Of a DNA stretch of 50,637 nt, positions 33,086-41,847 are shown piece by piece. The notes under the pieces were generated by a model. That model saw only the letters and a program-made list of their open reading frames with translations. It did no database searches and had not been told where the DNA came from. Source of the DNA: Candidatus Cloacimonadota bacterium (GTDB lineage Bacteria; Cloacimonadota; Cloacimonadia; Cloacimonadales; PWNZ01); assembly GCA_003564155.1 (NCBI GenBank), contig PWOA01000096.1, positions 1 through 50,637 on the forward strand. Direction: 5' to 3'. Position 1 is the stretch's first letter. Each line of letters starts with the position of its first letter. The translations under genes were made by a program, and so were the position numbers.

Positions 33086-33146
33086 ATTATTAACATTTAA
33101 AATGAAGCATGTCTAATAACCATCGGATTTTAGGTATGCTTTTTTG
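33086..33146 (+). ncRNA. Predicted free-standing small RNA, about 60 nt
   Basis: Defined by the consensus promoter upstream and the hairpin with U-tract at its 3' end. About 19 nt of unstructured 5' leader precede a 12-bp hairpin with a 13-nt loop (TAACCATCGGATT). The only ATG frame inside has five codons before a stop (ATGAAGCATGTCTAA). No known RNA family is recognised. It is not a leader of a plus-strand gene, because the next gene is on the other strand. Confidence 0.45.
33105..33145 (+). terminator. Intrinsic terminator-like hairpin of the predicted small RNA
   Basis: 33105-33116 pairs with 33130-33141 over 12 positions (10 Watson-Crick and 2 G.U), followed by TTTT at 33142-33145, so a run of six T spans the stem end. 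On the minus strand both wobble pairs become A/C mismatches, so the structure is strand-specific to the plus direction. Confidence 0.65.
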
Positions 33147-33317
33147 AGTGTACTATCTAGTATTTGAGATATATTTATTCCATAATTGTTCCCGTAGTTA
33201 ATCGTCTCTAAGAGGATACTTTCAAATTGGGATAAACAATAACTTGAACATAAATATCTTTTTTAAAAATATTATCTCTCCCCGAAATGATCTTTTAAAC
33301 TACTGTTTCCTATAAGA

Positions 33318-33374
33318 TACCATTAGGGAGAGTAGGAGTCGGATACCATTCGACTCCTACTCTCCCTAATGGTA
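33318..33374. repeat. Perfect 24-bp inverted repeat with 9-nt loop
   Basis: 33318-33341 is the exact reverse complement of 33351-33374. The loop GATACCATT (33342-33350) repeats the bases at 33316-33324 at the left arm's outer end. There is no U-tract on either side, so it is not a standard terminator. It does not resemble a known insertion-sequence end. Confidence 0.92.
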
Positions 33375-33492
33375 AGCTATTGGTAACGGTAACATCAAAA
33401 TATTGTTTCATTAAATATTCTACTTACTGATAAGTGACATAATGTGCATCTATTTTCGGTTTAATGCATTGTGCATACTGCGTTATTAGGGT

Positions 33493-34824
33493 TTAATCTA
33501 CTAAAATCCCATCGTATATCCTATCAATAGCTTGTAATTTCACATAATCTCCTTTATAGCATCTATGTTTTTTCACATAGATGCGGATATAATGATCTGA
33601 CAAAGCAGTCCAATAGTCATCATCATTCTTTTCTTCCAGAACTCCATTCAGATATATTTTTTGAGAAATTAGACTATCAATGAATTCTTTTTTTTTGGTG
33701 CTGATCAACTCAGCCATTATCCGGCACCTTTCTTTTACCTTTTTTGAATTTTGTCTGAGAGGCATCGATGCTGCACTAGTTCCCTTTCTGGGAGAATAAG
33801 GGAAAATATGAGCATAGGTTAAAGGTAAACGATTTACAAACTCGTAAGTATCCTCAAAATAACTATCAGTTTCACCCGGATAACCTAAAATAATATCAGT
33901 TCCAATAGCGGCATTAGGATTAATTGTTTTGATTTCATTTATCAAACTTGCATAATCATCAGTTGAATAAGAACGTTTCATGCTTTTCAATAGTGTGTCA
34001 CTACCGCTTTGCAAAGGGATATGAAAGTGTGGACATAATTTACTGCTTGATTTTATATATTGTAATAACTCATCATCAATTAGTTGAGGTTCAATAGAAC
34101 TAATTCGAATACTAACGACACCTTGGATTTTTTCTATCAGAGTTAAAATTTTGGTAAGAGTATATTTTTCAGTATTTTCATTGTCGGTTATTAAGTCTTT
34201 ACCATATAAGCCTAAATTGATTCCTGCAATCACAAACTCTTTGTATCCGTTAGTCACAAGTCTTTTAATTTGGTGAATTATATAATAAGGTTTTCTACTT
34301 CTTGGTTTCCCACGAGCAAAAGGGACAATACAATAAGAGCAGAAAAAGTTACACCCATCCTGAATTTTAATAAAAGCTCTGGCTTTATCGGGCATTTCGT
34401 CGGTAAACAATTCTTGAAATAATTCTTCTTCAACATTATTTGAACAAGCGGACAATTTATGAGCGGTACCGTTTTCCATTATATCAAAAACTGATCCTTT
34501 AGCCTTATTATCCAAAATATAATCAACATCTCCCAGAGTTGCAATTTGTTGACTATTTAAATGTGAGTAGCAGCCGGTAACAATAACTTTGGTGTGCGGA
34601 TTTACCTCTTTAAATCTTAATGCTTTACGTATGGCATTACGAGATTTATAGTCTGTGCGATTGGTAACAGTACATGTATTAATAATATATATATCTGCTT
34701 GAGAGTTAAATGAGACTTTTTTCAAGCCATTTTTAACAAAATCATCTGCAATACAAAATGATTCGTACTGGTTGACTTTACAACCGAAAGTTGTTATAGT
34801 AAATGTTTTCAATTTAGAATCCAT
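33493..34824 (-). CDS. mtaB: tRNA t6A37 C2-methylthiotransferase MtaB
   Basis: A radical-SAM enzyme that converts t6A to ms2t6A at position 37 of ANN-decoding tRNAs. The 443 residues begin with the N-terminal MTTase domain signature TFGCKVNQYES, which distinguishes MtaB from MiaB and RimO. The radical-SAM motif is CNFFCSYCIVPFARGKPRSR near residue 158. GTDIILGYPGETDSYFEDT and a TRAM-like C terminus follow. All six cluster Cys positions look present. It is the last gene of the ftsB-to-mtaB minus-strand run. Confidence 0.94.
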   Translation of the reverse strand: MDSKLKTFTITTFGCKVNQYESFCIADDFVKNGLKKVSFNSQADIYIINTCTVTNRTDYKSRNAIRKALRFKEVNPHTKVIVTGCYSHLNSQQIATLGDVDYILDNKAKGSVFDIMENGTAHKLSACSNNVEEELFQELFTDEMPDKARAFIKIQDGCNFFCSYCIVPFARGKPRSRKPYYIIHQIKRLVTNGYKEFVIAGINLGLYGKDLITDNENTEKYTLTKILTLIEKIQGVVSIRISSIEPQLIDDELLQYIKSSSKLCPHFHIPLQSGSDTLLKSMKRSYSTDDYASLINEIKTINPNAAIGTDIILGYPGETDSYFEDTYEFVNRLPLTYAHIFPYSPRKGTSAASMPLRQNSKKVKERCRIMAELISTKKKEFIDSLISQKIYLNGVLEEKNDDDYWTALSDHYIRIYVKKHRCYKGDYVKLQAIDRIYDGILVD

Positions 34825-34902
34825 AACTTACGACTAATATTGGACTAGATCACGATGAGCAATGCATCAAATTATCAACAACATCAATTAATTGGGCCAA
34901 TA

Positions 34903-35496
34903 TTATTTAATACTTTCTAATACTTTATAAATTGTTGGAGGATACATTTCGTGTTCAAGCTTTAAAACTTTTTGGGATACTTCTTCAGGAGATTGACAAT
35001 TTGAAATGTCAATAGTCTTTTGGGTAATCACTTCACCGGTGTCATATTCATCGTTTACGTAGTGTATTGTAACTCCGGATATATTATCTTGAGCTTCAAA
35101 AACAGACTGATGAACCTTAAGGCCATACATTCCTCGCCCACCGTACTTAGGCAGTAAAGCCGGATGAATATTCAGGACTGGATTGTTAAAATTTGCAATA
35201 AAATTTGGAGAAAGTTTTTTTAAAAAGCCGGTCAAGGCTATGAGTTCAATCTTGTATTCATTACAGGCCTTTAAAAGTATATTTTCAAATCTATCCATGT
35301 TTTTTGTTGATAAAACCAATACTTTCACACCTAACTTTTTTGCCTTATCTATCACTGGAGCCGCCTCGTTATTAACAACTAAGAAAGCAACATTGACAGG
35401 TAGGTTTTCTCTTTTATAATAATCAACGATAGCAATAAAATTTGAGCCTCTACTCTTTCCTGAAGATAAGATTGCAATATTTCTTTTCTTTGGCAT
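34903..35496 (-). CDS. purN: Phosphoribosylglycinamide formyltransferase
   Basis: Transfers formyl from 10-formyl-tetrahydrofolate to GAR in purine synthesis. The 197-residue protein starts NIAILSSGKSRGSNFIAIVD and contains the catalytic stretch VLNIHPALLPKYGGRGMYG near residue 107 (Asn and His). SGVTIHYVNDEYDTGEVITQ near 139 supplies the catalytic Asp and closes the active site. Length is normal. The gene lies 12 bases after aspS. No other purine gene is in the window. Confidence 0.94.
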   Translation of the reverse strand: MPKKRNIAILSSGKSRGSNFIAIVDYYKRENLPVNVAFLVVNNEAAPVIDKAKKLGVKVLVLSTKNMDRFENILLKACNEYKIELIALTGFLKKLSPNFIANFNNPVLNIHPALLPKYGGRGMYGLKVHQSVFEAQDNISGVTIHYVNDEYDTGEVITQKTIDISNCQSPEEVSQKVLKLEHEMYPPTIYKVLESIK

Positions 35497-35508
35497 GATA
35501 ATTTAATA

Positions 35509-37299
35509 TTAAGATCGCGGTTTTTTTATAGAAAGTGATAGTTCCGTTAATTGTTCTTCTGTTATGGTTGATGGTGCTTTACTCATCAAATCGACAGCCT
35601 TTAGTGTTTTGGGGAAAGGGATAACATCTCGAATAGATTCAGCACCTGTCATTAGCATAACGATCCTATCAATACCGGGAGCTATCCCCCCGTGGGGCGG
35701 TGTGCCATATTTTAATGCTTCCAAAAAGAATCCGAACTTTTCCTGCAACTCTTCTTCGGTAAATCCTAAAACATTAAAAATTTTTGTTTGAATATCTAAC
35801 AGGTGGCATCTAATACTACCTGAAGAGAGTTCAACTCCGTTACATACTAAATCATATAGATGTCCCTCGATTTTATGCCAATTATCCTCATCATCAAAGT
35901 AAGAGAGATGTTCTTCTTTTGGAAGAGTAAACATATGATGTACAGTATACCATCTTTGCTCATCCTCGTCGAACATAAATAGCGGGAAATCGGTTACCCA
36001 GAGGAATGAGAATTTGTTTTTATCAATAAGATCTAATTTTTCGCCCATAACATTTCTTATACCGGCTAAAACTTTAAAAACAGTCTCATTTTTATCGGCT
36101 ACAAAAAGAATTAAATCACCATCTTTGGCTTGAGTTTCAGCTATAAGCTGTTCTTTTTCATTATTAGATATAAATTTTGCAATACCGCTACTTAAATCTC
36201 CATTATCGACTTTACAAAACGCTAATCCTTTTCCACCTAAATGCTTGGCTATATCGACTAACTCATCTATTTGGTTTCGGCTGTATGATGCAGCATCCGG
36301 CGCTACTAGACATCGAACAGAACCACCATTGATTAATACCGACTGGAATACTATAAAGTTACTGGTTGAAAAGGTAGTGGAGAGATCTATTATTTGCATA
36401 TCAAATCTTATATCAGGTTTATCACAACCATATTTAGTCATAGCTTCGTTATAAGTCATACGTGGAAAGGGAGCAGGCAGATCAATATCAAGGATTTGTT
36501 TGAATAGCATGACAAACATATCTTCCATTACTTTGAAGATATCTTCATCTTCTACAAAACTCATTTCTAAATCTAATTGTGTGAACTCGGGCTGTCTATC
36601 AGCTCTAAGGTCTTCATCCCGGAAACATCTTGCTATTTGAAAATACTTGTCAAATCCACTTACCATTAAAAGTTGTTTATATATTTGAGGAGATTGTGGT
36701 AAAGCAAAAAAGCTGCCGGGATAGATTCTGCTGGGGACTACATAATCACGTGCCCCCTCAGGAGTACTTTTCATTAGGATGGGTGTTTCTATCTCGACAA
36801 AACTCTGTTCAACAAGAAATTGTCTCATGAGGTGAATTATCTGATGTCTAACTATAATGTTTTTTTGTAATTTTTCACGTCGTAAATCCAAATAACGGTA
36901 TTCAAGACGATGCTCTTCTTCAGGTAAAATGTTTTCATTTATTTGCATCGGCAAAGGATCGGATTCGCTAAATATTATCAACTTACAAACATCAATCTCT
37001 AAAGAACCGGTTTTCATATTCAGATTGATGTTACCTTCCTTTCGAGAAGTTACCGTGCCTTTCACACCAATAACAAACTCGTTTCTCAAGGAATGAGCTG
37101 TATTATGCAGCTTCTCATTTTCAGGATGGAATACTAATTGAATTAAACCGTGAACGTCACGTAAATCGATAAATATTAAATTGCCCAAATCTCTGCGGCG
37201 ATGAACCCAACCCATAAGTATGACTTCTTGTCCGATATTATCTTCAGTCACATCACCACTGTAGTGAGATCTTTTCATGTATGATTTTATATATGACAT
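35509..37299 (-). CDS. aspS: Aspartyl-tRNA synthetase
   Basis: A class II synthetase of the bacterial type, 596 residues. The N-terminal OB-fold anticodon domain has [20 protein letters not shown]. Motif 1 is near [20 protein letters not shown], followed by the catalytic [20 protein letters not shown] and motif 2 [20 protein letters not shown]. The bacterial GAD insertion domain spans about 290-400. Motif 3 is [14 protein letters not shown] near 545. AGAGGT lies five bases before the ATG. The neighbours purN and the radical-SAM gene are on the same strand. Confidence 0.97.
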   Translation of the reverse strand: MSYIKSYMKRSHYSGDVTEDNIGQEVILMGWVHRRRDLGNLIFIDLRDVHGLIQLVFHPENEKLHNTAHSLRNEFVIGVKGTVTSRKEGNINLNMKTGSLEIDVCKLIIFSESDPLPMQINENILPEEEHRLEYRYLDLRREKLQKNIIVRHQIIHLMRQFLVEQSFVEIETPILMKSTPEGARDYVVPSRIYPGSFFALPQSPQIYKQLLMVSGFDKYFQIARCFRDEDLRADRQPEFTQLDLEMSFVEDEDIFKVMEDMFVMLFKQILDIDLPAPFPRMTYNEAMTKYGCDKPDIRFDMQIIDLSTTFSTSNFIVFQSVLINGGSVRCLVAPDAASYSRNQIDELVDIAKHLGGKGLAFCKVDNGDLSSGIAKFISNNEKEQLIAETQAKDGDLILFVADKNETVFKVLAGIRNVMGEKLDLIDKNKFSFLWVTDFPLFMFDEDEQRWYTVHHMFTLPKEEHLSYFDDEDNWHKIEGHLYDLVCNGVELSSGSIRCHLLDIQTKIFNVLGFTEEELQEKFGFFLEALKYGTPPHGGIAPGIDRIVMLMTGAESIRDVIPFPKTLKAVDLMSKAPSTITEEQLTELSLSIKKPRS

Positions 37300-37477
37300 T
37301 TTACCTCTCTTACTATTATAAATGTTAAATTATCTTTTCCGTCTGACTTCATTCAGCTATCCAAAGGTAGATGACAAAAAATCCTGGAAATCTTATTCGT
37401 CAACTGAAAACTAACAACATATACCTTATGACTTGACACACCACATGAAAAACATATTCGTTATGATTAATGATTAT

Positions 37478-39232
37478 TTACACTAAATCATGTAAAACTT
37501 TCAGATCAATTTGTTTATGATATGTTACTCCGGTATCGGTACGGGCAATTATAAAACAACTGTCCTTATCAATATTGTAGAGATCGGAAAATTCTCGGGT
37601 TAATAACTGGAATATCATAACTTTTCTTTGTTTGAAAAAATTTGAAGGGAAGAACTTCGCAGCATGATGATTTTTTTTCACTTTATGCAACAGTTTAGTT
37701 AATTTCTCAATTTTTGAGTTTTTCAGGAAATGTACATATGCGGTTAGCCCTGTATGAAAGCATAAATCCCAACGCAAACAATCTTTAACTACGTTTTCAT
37801 GTCGATCATCTTTATCGATTATAAAATCTATAATAACACTTGCTGTTTTGCTCCAATCTTTAAGCCAATAATTAACATTATTTTCGCGCCAATAGCTTTC
37901 CAATTCTGTAAATAAACAGAAAGGAGAATCAAACATCCGTACCAGATAATCAACTGTTCGTTCATATTTATGTGAATTGTAGAGATTGTTCACCAAATGT
38001 TCTATATGGGCGAGTCTATTGAGTTGCTCGAAACTAATCCATTCCGTCTGTAAAACACGATAAGGAGAATCATTTTGATAAACCATATTATAAGATATTG
38101 ATTTGCTTTCCATTTCTGTGCCCGGTATTACTTTTAACATTCCTGGTTGAAAAGCATCAGGTTGCAGATTAAAAATATCGTTAAACGATTTTTTTGCCTG
38201 TTCATATCCTTCGTAAGGCAGCCCAAAAACTAAATCGAGATGGATACTAATATTCCGTGGCAATGAATTTATCTTAGATGCAATATCTTGCCAATTATGA
38301 GATCTATTGCTTATTTGATTTTCAGGGTATCTTTTTATCTCTGTTAAGGTGGGCATATGTGTTGACTGTACACCAATTTCAAATTGAAAAAATCCTGCTG
38401 GAATTTCTCTTAGAATTGTGAGATCTTCATGAGTAATTAACAAAGGATTAATTTCAAAATGAAAACAGGTGTTTATATTGTTCTTAAGCAGATGTTCCCA
38501 AATAGATTGATAGTGTTCCGGGTGACAATTAAAAGTACGATCAACAAATTTGACCAAAGAGAACCTATGTTTAATGAAAAAATCCAACTCTTCTTTAACT
38601 TTCTCAATATCTCTAAATTCAATCTTTATATCTTGCCTTGAAGATAGACAGAAACTGCACTTAAATGGACATCCACGACTACTTTCGTAATAAACTATTC
38701 TATTTTTAATTGATATATCCCCTTTAATAGAAAACGAATCATCCGGTCTTAGGGAAAAACTATCATTCTCGTATAAAAAAGGTAATTCATTAAGATGGAT
38801 GTTATTCAGATTTACTATTTCGGAGGGATAATTGAAGTCACTTTCTAATAATGCAAGCCATCCGGATTCGCCTGCCCCGATTACTATATAATCGATATTA
38901 CTGTAAGCTTCTATCCATTGCTGAGCATTGTAACTTACTTCGGGACCCCCTAAAACAATTACAATATCAGCAAGAACTTTTGGAAGGTCAATTATAAGTT
39001 CTTTAATTATTCGCGAATTCCAAATATATACGGAAAAAGCTACTACATCTGGTTTTTGGATTACTATCCGGCTTAAAATGTCATATATATTCTCATTAAT
39101 AGTAAATTCAACAATGTTTATTTGCGATGAATTAAGAACTGAATCAGATAATGCCTTGAGATAAAGAAGAGCAGGGTTAGTATGGATATACTTTGAGTTT
39201 ATTGCTGCTAGAATAATATTTTTGTTAGGCAT
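37478..39232 (-). CDS. B12-binding radical-SAM protein with DUF4080-type tail
   Basis: A 584-residue radical-SAM protein. Residues 1-130 form a cobalamin-binding-type Rossmann domain (IILAAINSKYIHTNPALLYL; PDVVAFSVYIWNSRI; IVLGGPEVSYNAQQW), but no DxHxxG is seen, so cobalamin binding is uncertain. The [4Fe-4S] motif SSRGCPFKCSFCLSS lies near residue 188, then VKFVDRTFNCHPEH and a TIM-barrel core. The C-terminal 150 residues resemble the DUF4080 extension. The reaction is unknown; relatives are annotated only as radical-SAM. It sits 20 bases after ftsB. Confidence 0.85.
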   Translation of the reverse strand: MPNKNIILAAINSKYIHTNPALLYLKALSDSVLNSSQINIVEFTINENIYDILSRIVIQKPDVVAFSVYIWNSRIIKELIIDLPKVLADIVIVLGGPEVSYNAQQWIEAYSNIDYIVIGAGESGWLALLESDFNYPSEIVNLNNIHLNELPFLYENDSFSLRPDDSFSIKGDISIKNRIVYYESSRGCPFKCSFCLSSRQDIKIEFRDIEKVKEELDFFIKHRFSLVKFVDRTFNCHPEHYQSIWEHLLKNNINTCFHFEINPLLITHEDLTILREIPAGFFQFEIGVQSTHMPTLTEIKRYPENQISNRSHNWQDIASKINSLPRNISIHLDLVFGLPYEGYEQAKKSFNDIFNLQPDAFQPGMLKVIPGTEMESKSISYNMVYQNDSPYRVLQTEWISFEQLNRLAHIEHLVNNLYNSHKYERTVDYLVRMFDSPFCLFTELESYWRENNVNYWLKDWSKTASVIIDFIIDKDDRHENVVKDCLRWDLCFHTGLTAYVHFLKNSKIEKLTKLLHKVKKNHHAAKFFPSNFFKQRKVMIFQLLTREFSDLYNIDKDSCFIIARTDTGVTYHKQIDLKVLHDLV

Positions 39233-39252
39233 CGATAAATTATTTACTCAAG

Positions 39253-39576
39253 TTATTCATCATGATCCTGAAAATAAATTACTCTTTCATTTTTCTTTTG
39301 CATACCATATTTCTCGCGAGCTATTCTTTCCCATGTTTCAGGATTTTTCCTCAAGTCTTTGATCTGTTCTTTTAAGTTTTCATTCTCACGGATAAATTTT
39401 TGGAGCTGTTCTTGGTAGAATTTATTATCCCTGCGCGCTTTTATATAATGTATGAGATTGAACCTAGCACCGAAGAGGACATACAGAATAATAAAGGATA
39501 CCACAACCCAATATACTGTCCTTTTTAATTTTCTCTTTTTTTCCTGTATTTTCCGCTTCTTGGTAAGCGATCGCAT
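39253..39576 (-). CDS. FtsB/DivIC-type septum formation initiator
   Basis: A 107-residue bitopic division protein. A basic N terminus (KKRKIQEKKRKLKR) is followed by one membrane helix (TVYWVVVSFIILYVLFGARF), a periplasmic coiled coil (FYQEQLQKFIRENENLKEQIKDLRK) and the conserved ETWERIAREKYGMQKKNERV. In this family the protein joins FtsL and FtsQ to activate septal wall synthesis. GAGG lies six bases before the ATG, and a good promoter lies about 45 bases upstream. It heads the ftsB, radical-SAM, aspS, purN, mtaB run. Confidence 0.88.
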   Translation of the reverse strand: MRSLTKKRKIQEKKRKLKRTVYWVVVSFIILYVLFGARFNLIHYIKARRDNKFYQEQLQKFIRENENLKEQIKDLRKNPETWERIAREKYGMQKKNERVIYFQDHDE

Positions 39577-39619
39577 CTAAACCTCACATAATTTTATATA
39601 GGCACCTCACTCTTAAGGG

Positions 39620-39649
39620 ATTATATGTAAAGGAAAAAAAGATTGTAAA
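39620..39649 (-). promoter_or_regulatory. Candidate sigma-70 promoter for ftsB operon
   Basis: On the minus strand TTTACA (39649-39644) is followed after 18 nt by TATAAT (39625-39620). Transcription would start near 39613 and give a leader of about 37 nt. The -10 element is perfect and the -35 element is 5/6. Confidence 0.6.
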
Positions 39650-39787
39650 CAGATTTCCCCGAATTACTTATATTACTAGACAGTAACTTACGTCTTGGAA
39701 ACATTAGCAGTAACATGCCTGATAATATTCCCGGCAATAATAACACAAAGAACTCTTGAAATACTCCTTTTGAAAGTAACAATTAAT

Positions 39788-39816
39788 TTGACTGCGGGTG
39801 AGTAACCTATTAGTAT
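39788..39816 (+). promoter_or_regulatory. Sigma-70 promoter of arsM
   Basis: TTGACT at 39788-39793, a 17-nt spacer, and TAGTAT at 39811-39816. The start would be near 39823, giving a 40-nt leader with TAGGAG before the ATG. No ArsR-type operator dyad was recognised around it. Confidence 0.65.
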
Positions 39817-39862
39817 ATTCATTACAATAACTATTCTCACAATAATAAATTTAGGAGTATAT

Positions 39863-40666
39863 ATGGATACGAAGAAGATACAAGAAAACGTAAAAATCGC
39901 TTACGGTAAGGTTGCCATCCGGGAAAAAGGATGCGGGTGCGGCCCTTGTCAACCTAATGTTAAAGAATTCGCTAAGTCGATAGGTTATACTGAGGAAGAG
40001 TTGTCAATCGGACACGAGGACGCTAATTTAGGACTCAGCTGCGGAAACCCCATTGTCTTAGCAAATCTCAAGGCTGGTGAAACAGTCCTTGATCTTGGTT
40101 CAGGTGCGGGTTTCGATTGCTTTATAGCAGCAACCAAGGTTGGTAACAAGGGTAAGGTAATTGGTGTAGATATAACTCCTCAAATGATTGAAAAAGCAAA
40201 AGATAACGCTCTCAATAAAGGAACTGAAAATGTCGAATTCAGGCTTGGTGAAATTGAAAACCTGCCTGTAGCCGATAACTGTGTTGATGTGGTCATTAGT
40301 AATTGTGTAGTCAACCTCTCACCCGATAAACATAGAGTTTTCAAAGAAATTTTCAGAGTGTTAAAGCCGGGTGGAAGAATTGCAATATCTGACATTGCCC
40401 TTCTCCGAAAGTTGCCTGCCAAAATAAGACAAGATATTAGTGCTTATATAGGTTGCATTGCCGGAGCCGTAACTATCGATGATTATGAAGAGAGCGTTAA
40501 GGCTTCTGGGCTTTATAATGTAAAAATTACCAGCAAAGGACTATCCGGATGTTTCGACTTTGATACAAACGACCCTTTGGGCAATGTTATCTCGAATAAT
40601 TTGGAAGTTGGACAGTCTCTTGCCGAATATGCGATTAGTATTAATGTAGAAGGTTTTAAAGCGTAA
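39863..40666 (+). CDS. arsM: Arsenite S-adenosylmethionine methyltransferase
   Basis: Methylates As(III) to methylated arsenicals. The 267 residues match the ArsM family. An N-terminal Cys cluster REKGCGCGPC is followed by LGLSCGNPIVLANLKAGETV, the AdoMet motif LDLGSGAGFDCFIAA near residue 76, and VISNCVVNLSPDKHRVFKEI near 143. IGCIAGAVTIDDY near 193 and GCFDFDTNDP near 230 complete the set. The As-binding Cys residues at the SCG, NCVVN and GCIAG positions are all present. It is monocistronic with its own promoter and converges on aroB. No arsR, arsB or acr3 is nearby. By eye it is slightly more GC-rich than its neighbours at the 5' end. Confidence 0.94.
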   Translation: MDTKKIQENVKIAYGKVAIREKGCGCGPCQPNVKEFAKSIGYTEEELSIGHEDANLGLSCGNPIVLANLKAGETVLDLGSGAGFDCFIAATKVGNKGKVIGVDITPQMIEKAKDNALNKGTENVEFRLGEIENLPVADNCVDVVISNCVVNLSPDKHRVFKEIFRVLKPGGRIAISDIALLRKLPAKIRQDISAYIGCIAGAVTIDDYEESVKASGLYNVKITSKGLSGCFDFDTNDPLGNVISNNLEVGQSLAEYAISINVEGFKA

Positions 40667-40691
40667 CTGAGAGCATGTTTTATGTCTTGAT

Positions 40692-41756
40692 TCAAAGATT
40701 AATAAGAGTACTAACAATTTCTTGAGGATCATTACATGAAATGACGCGAGTATTCTGAAACCCTGCAAAAACTACTATTTTTATATTATGAGTCGTTTTT
40801 TTGTCTCTCAGTAAAATTTCCGTGCCTCTATTACTAATCTCCAAACAATATTTTGAAGGTATAGATTTAGGGAAATTAAATATATCCAAAGATTTAATTA
40901 TTTTGTGATAATTATGGTTATCTATACGTCCTTGTTTCAAACTTATTGCAGCAGCACACCTAATACCCAATGCAACTGCTATGCCGTGAGGTACTTCAAA
41001 GGATGAGGCTGTTTCTATAAGATGGGCAAAAGTATGTCCTAAATTTAGTTTTCTTCTAGTAGAACGGTCATAAAGATCATTACGGCATAGTTTTTCTTTA
41101 AAATTTATCGCATCTCTGATGATATTTTTGGATACCGTCTTACTACAATTCATAATAGAATTATAAAGCTTATTGGGAATTAAAAGTGAAATTTTTATAC
41201 ATTCTGCCCAACCATTAAGCATATCAATTTCAGTCAAAGTTTCTAAGAATTGAGGGCAAATTATTACTTCGTTAGCCGGATAAAAAGTACCTATCTGATT
41301 TTTACAGACCATATTATGCTTGTCATCGTCTGACTTTATCTGATTAATTCCATTTTTCCCACCAATGGCTGCATCAACCATGGCTACAAAAGTTGTCGGT
41401 ATAAAGATTAAGCGGCATCCCCTTTTAAATACTGATGCCGCAAAACCTACCAAATCTAGTATCACACCACCACCTATAGCCACAATTGAATCATTGCGGT
41501 TTATATTCCATATTGAAAGATTAGCCAAAATTTGCGTGAATTTTTCAAACGATTTATCATTCTCTGAAGATTTCAATTTTACCATGGGGTTTGATGATAT
41601 GACATTTTTAAGCAAAGGTTCATAAAGATCCCAAACTTTATCATCAATAAAGAAAACTTTACGGTTAGGGATTTTGCGAAGCTCACTATTCAAATACTTG
41701 ATCTCAGAGAACTTGACATTAGTATAATAAGGGGAAGAACGATATTTCACTGACAT
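40692..41756 (-). CDS. aroB: 3-dehydroquinate synthase
   Basis: Converts DAHP to 3-dehydroquinate in the shikimate pathway, using NAD and a metal. The 354 residues have SIVAIGGGVILDLVGFAASV near residue 90, LIFIPTTFVAMVDAAIGGKN near 115, and NGWAECIKISLL near 180 (metal-ligand Glu). RRKLNLGHTFAHLIETA near 233 and VPHGIAVALGIR near 252 supply the His ligands. Between GGKNGIN and KNQIGTFY there is an extra acidic segment of about nine residues (KSDDDKHN...). Other sugar-phosphate cyclases share this fold, but the active-site set fits AroB. No other aro gene is nearby. Confidence 0.88.
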   Translation of the reverse strand: MSVKYRSSPYYTNVKFSEIKYLNSELRKIPNRKVFFIDDKVWDLYEPLLKNVISSNPMVKLKSSENDKSFEKFTQILANLSIWNINRNDSIVAIGGGVILDLVGFAASVFKRGCRLIFIPTTFVAMVDAAIGGKNGINQIKSDDDKHNMVCKNQIGTFYPANEVIICPQFLETLTEIDMLNGWAECIKISLLIPNKLYNSIMNCSKTVSKNIIRDAINFKEKLCRNDLYDRSTRRKLNLGHTFAHLIETASSFEVPHGIAVALGIRCAAAISLKQGRIDNHNYHKIIKSLDIFNFPKSIPSKYCLEISNRGTEILLRDKKTTHNIKIVVFAGFQNTRVISCNDPQEIVSTLINL

Positions 41757-41847
41757 GTTTTCGTAATCTATTATCTTTTTACAATATAATTTTATTCGGA
41801 CATCAAAGAATGTTTCAGTTATTTATTACTATAGCCCAATATTTTAA

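Larger units (their letters stand above)
32895..33492. other. 598-bp gene-free gap with promoter, terminator and long hairpin
   Basis: No plausible coding frame exists; the longest ATG-led frame downstream of the plus-strand promoter is a handful of codons. The gap contains a consensus promoter (33051-33079), a terminator-like hairpin (33105-33145) and a perfect inverted repeat (33318-33374). Both flanking genes are on the minus strand, so the plus-strand signals do not serve them. Confidence 0.75.
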
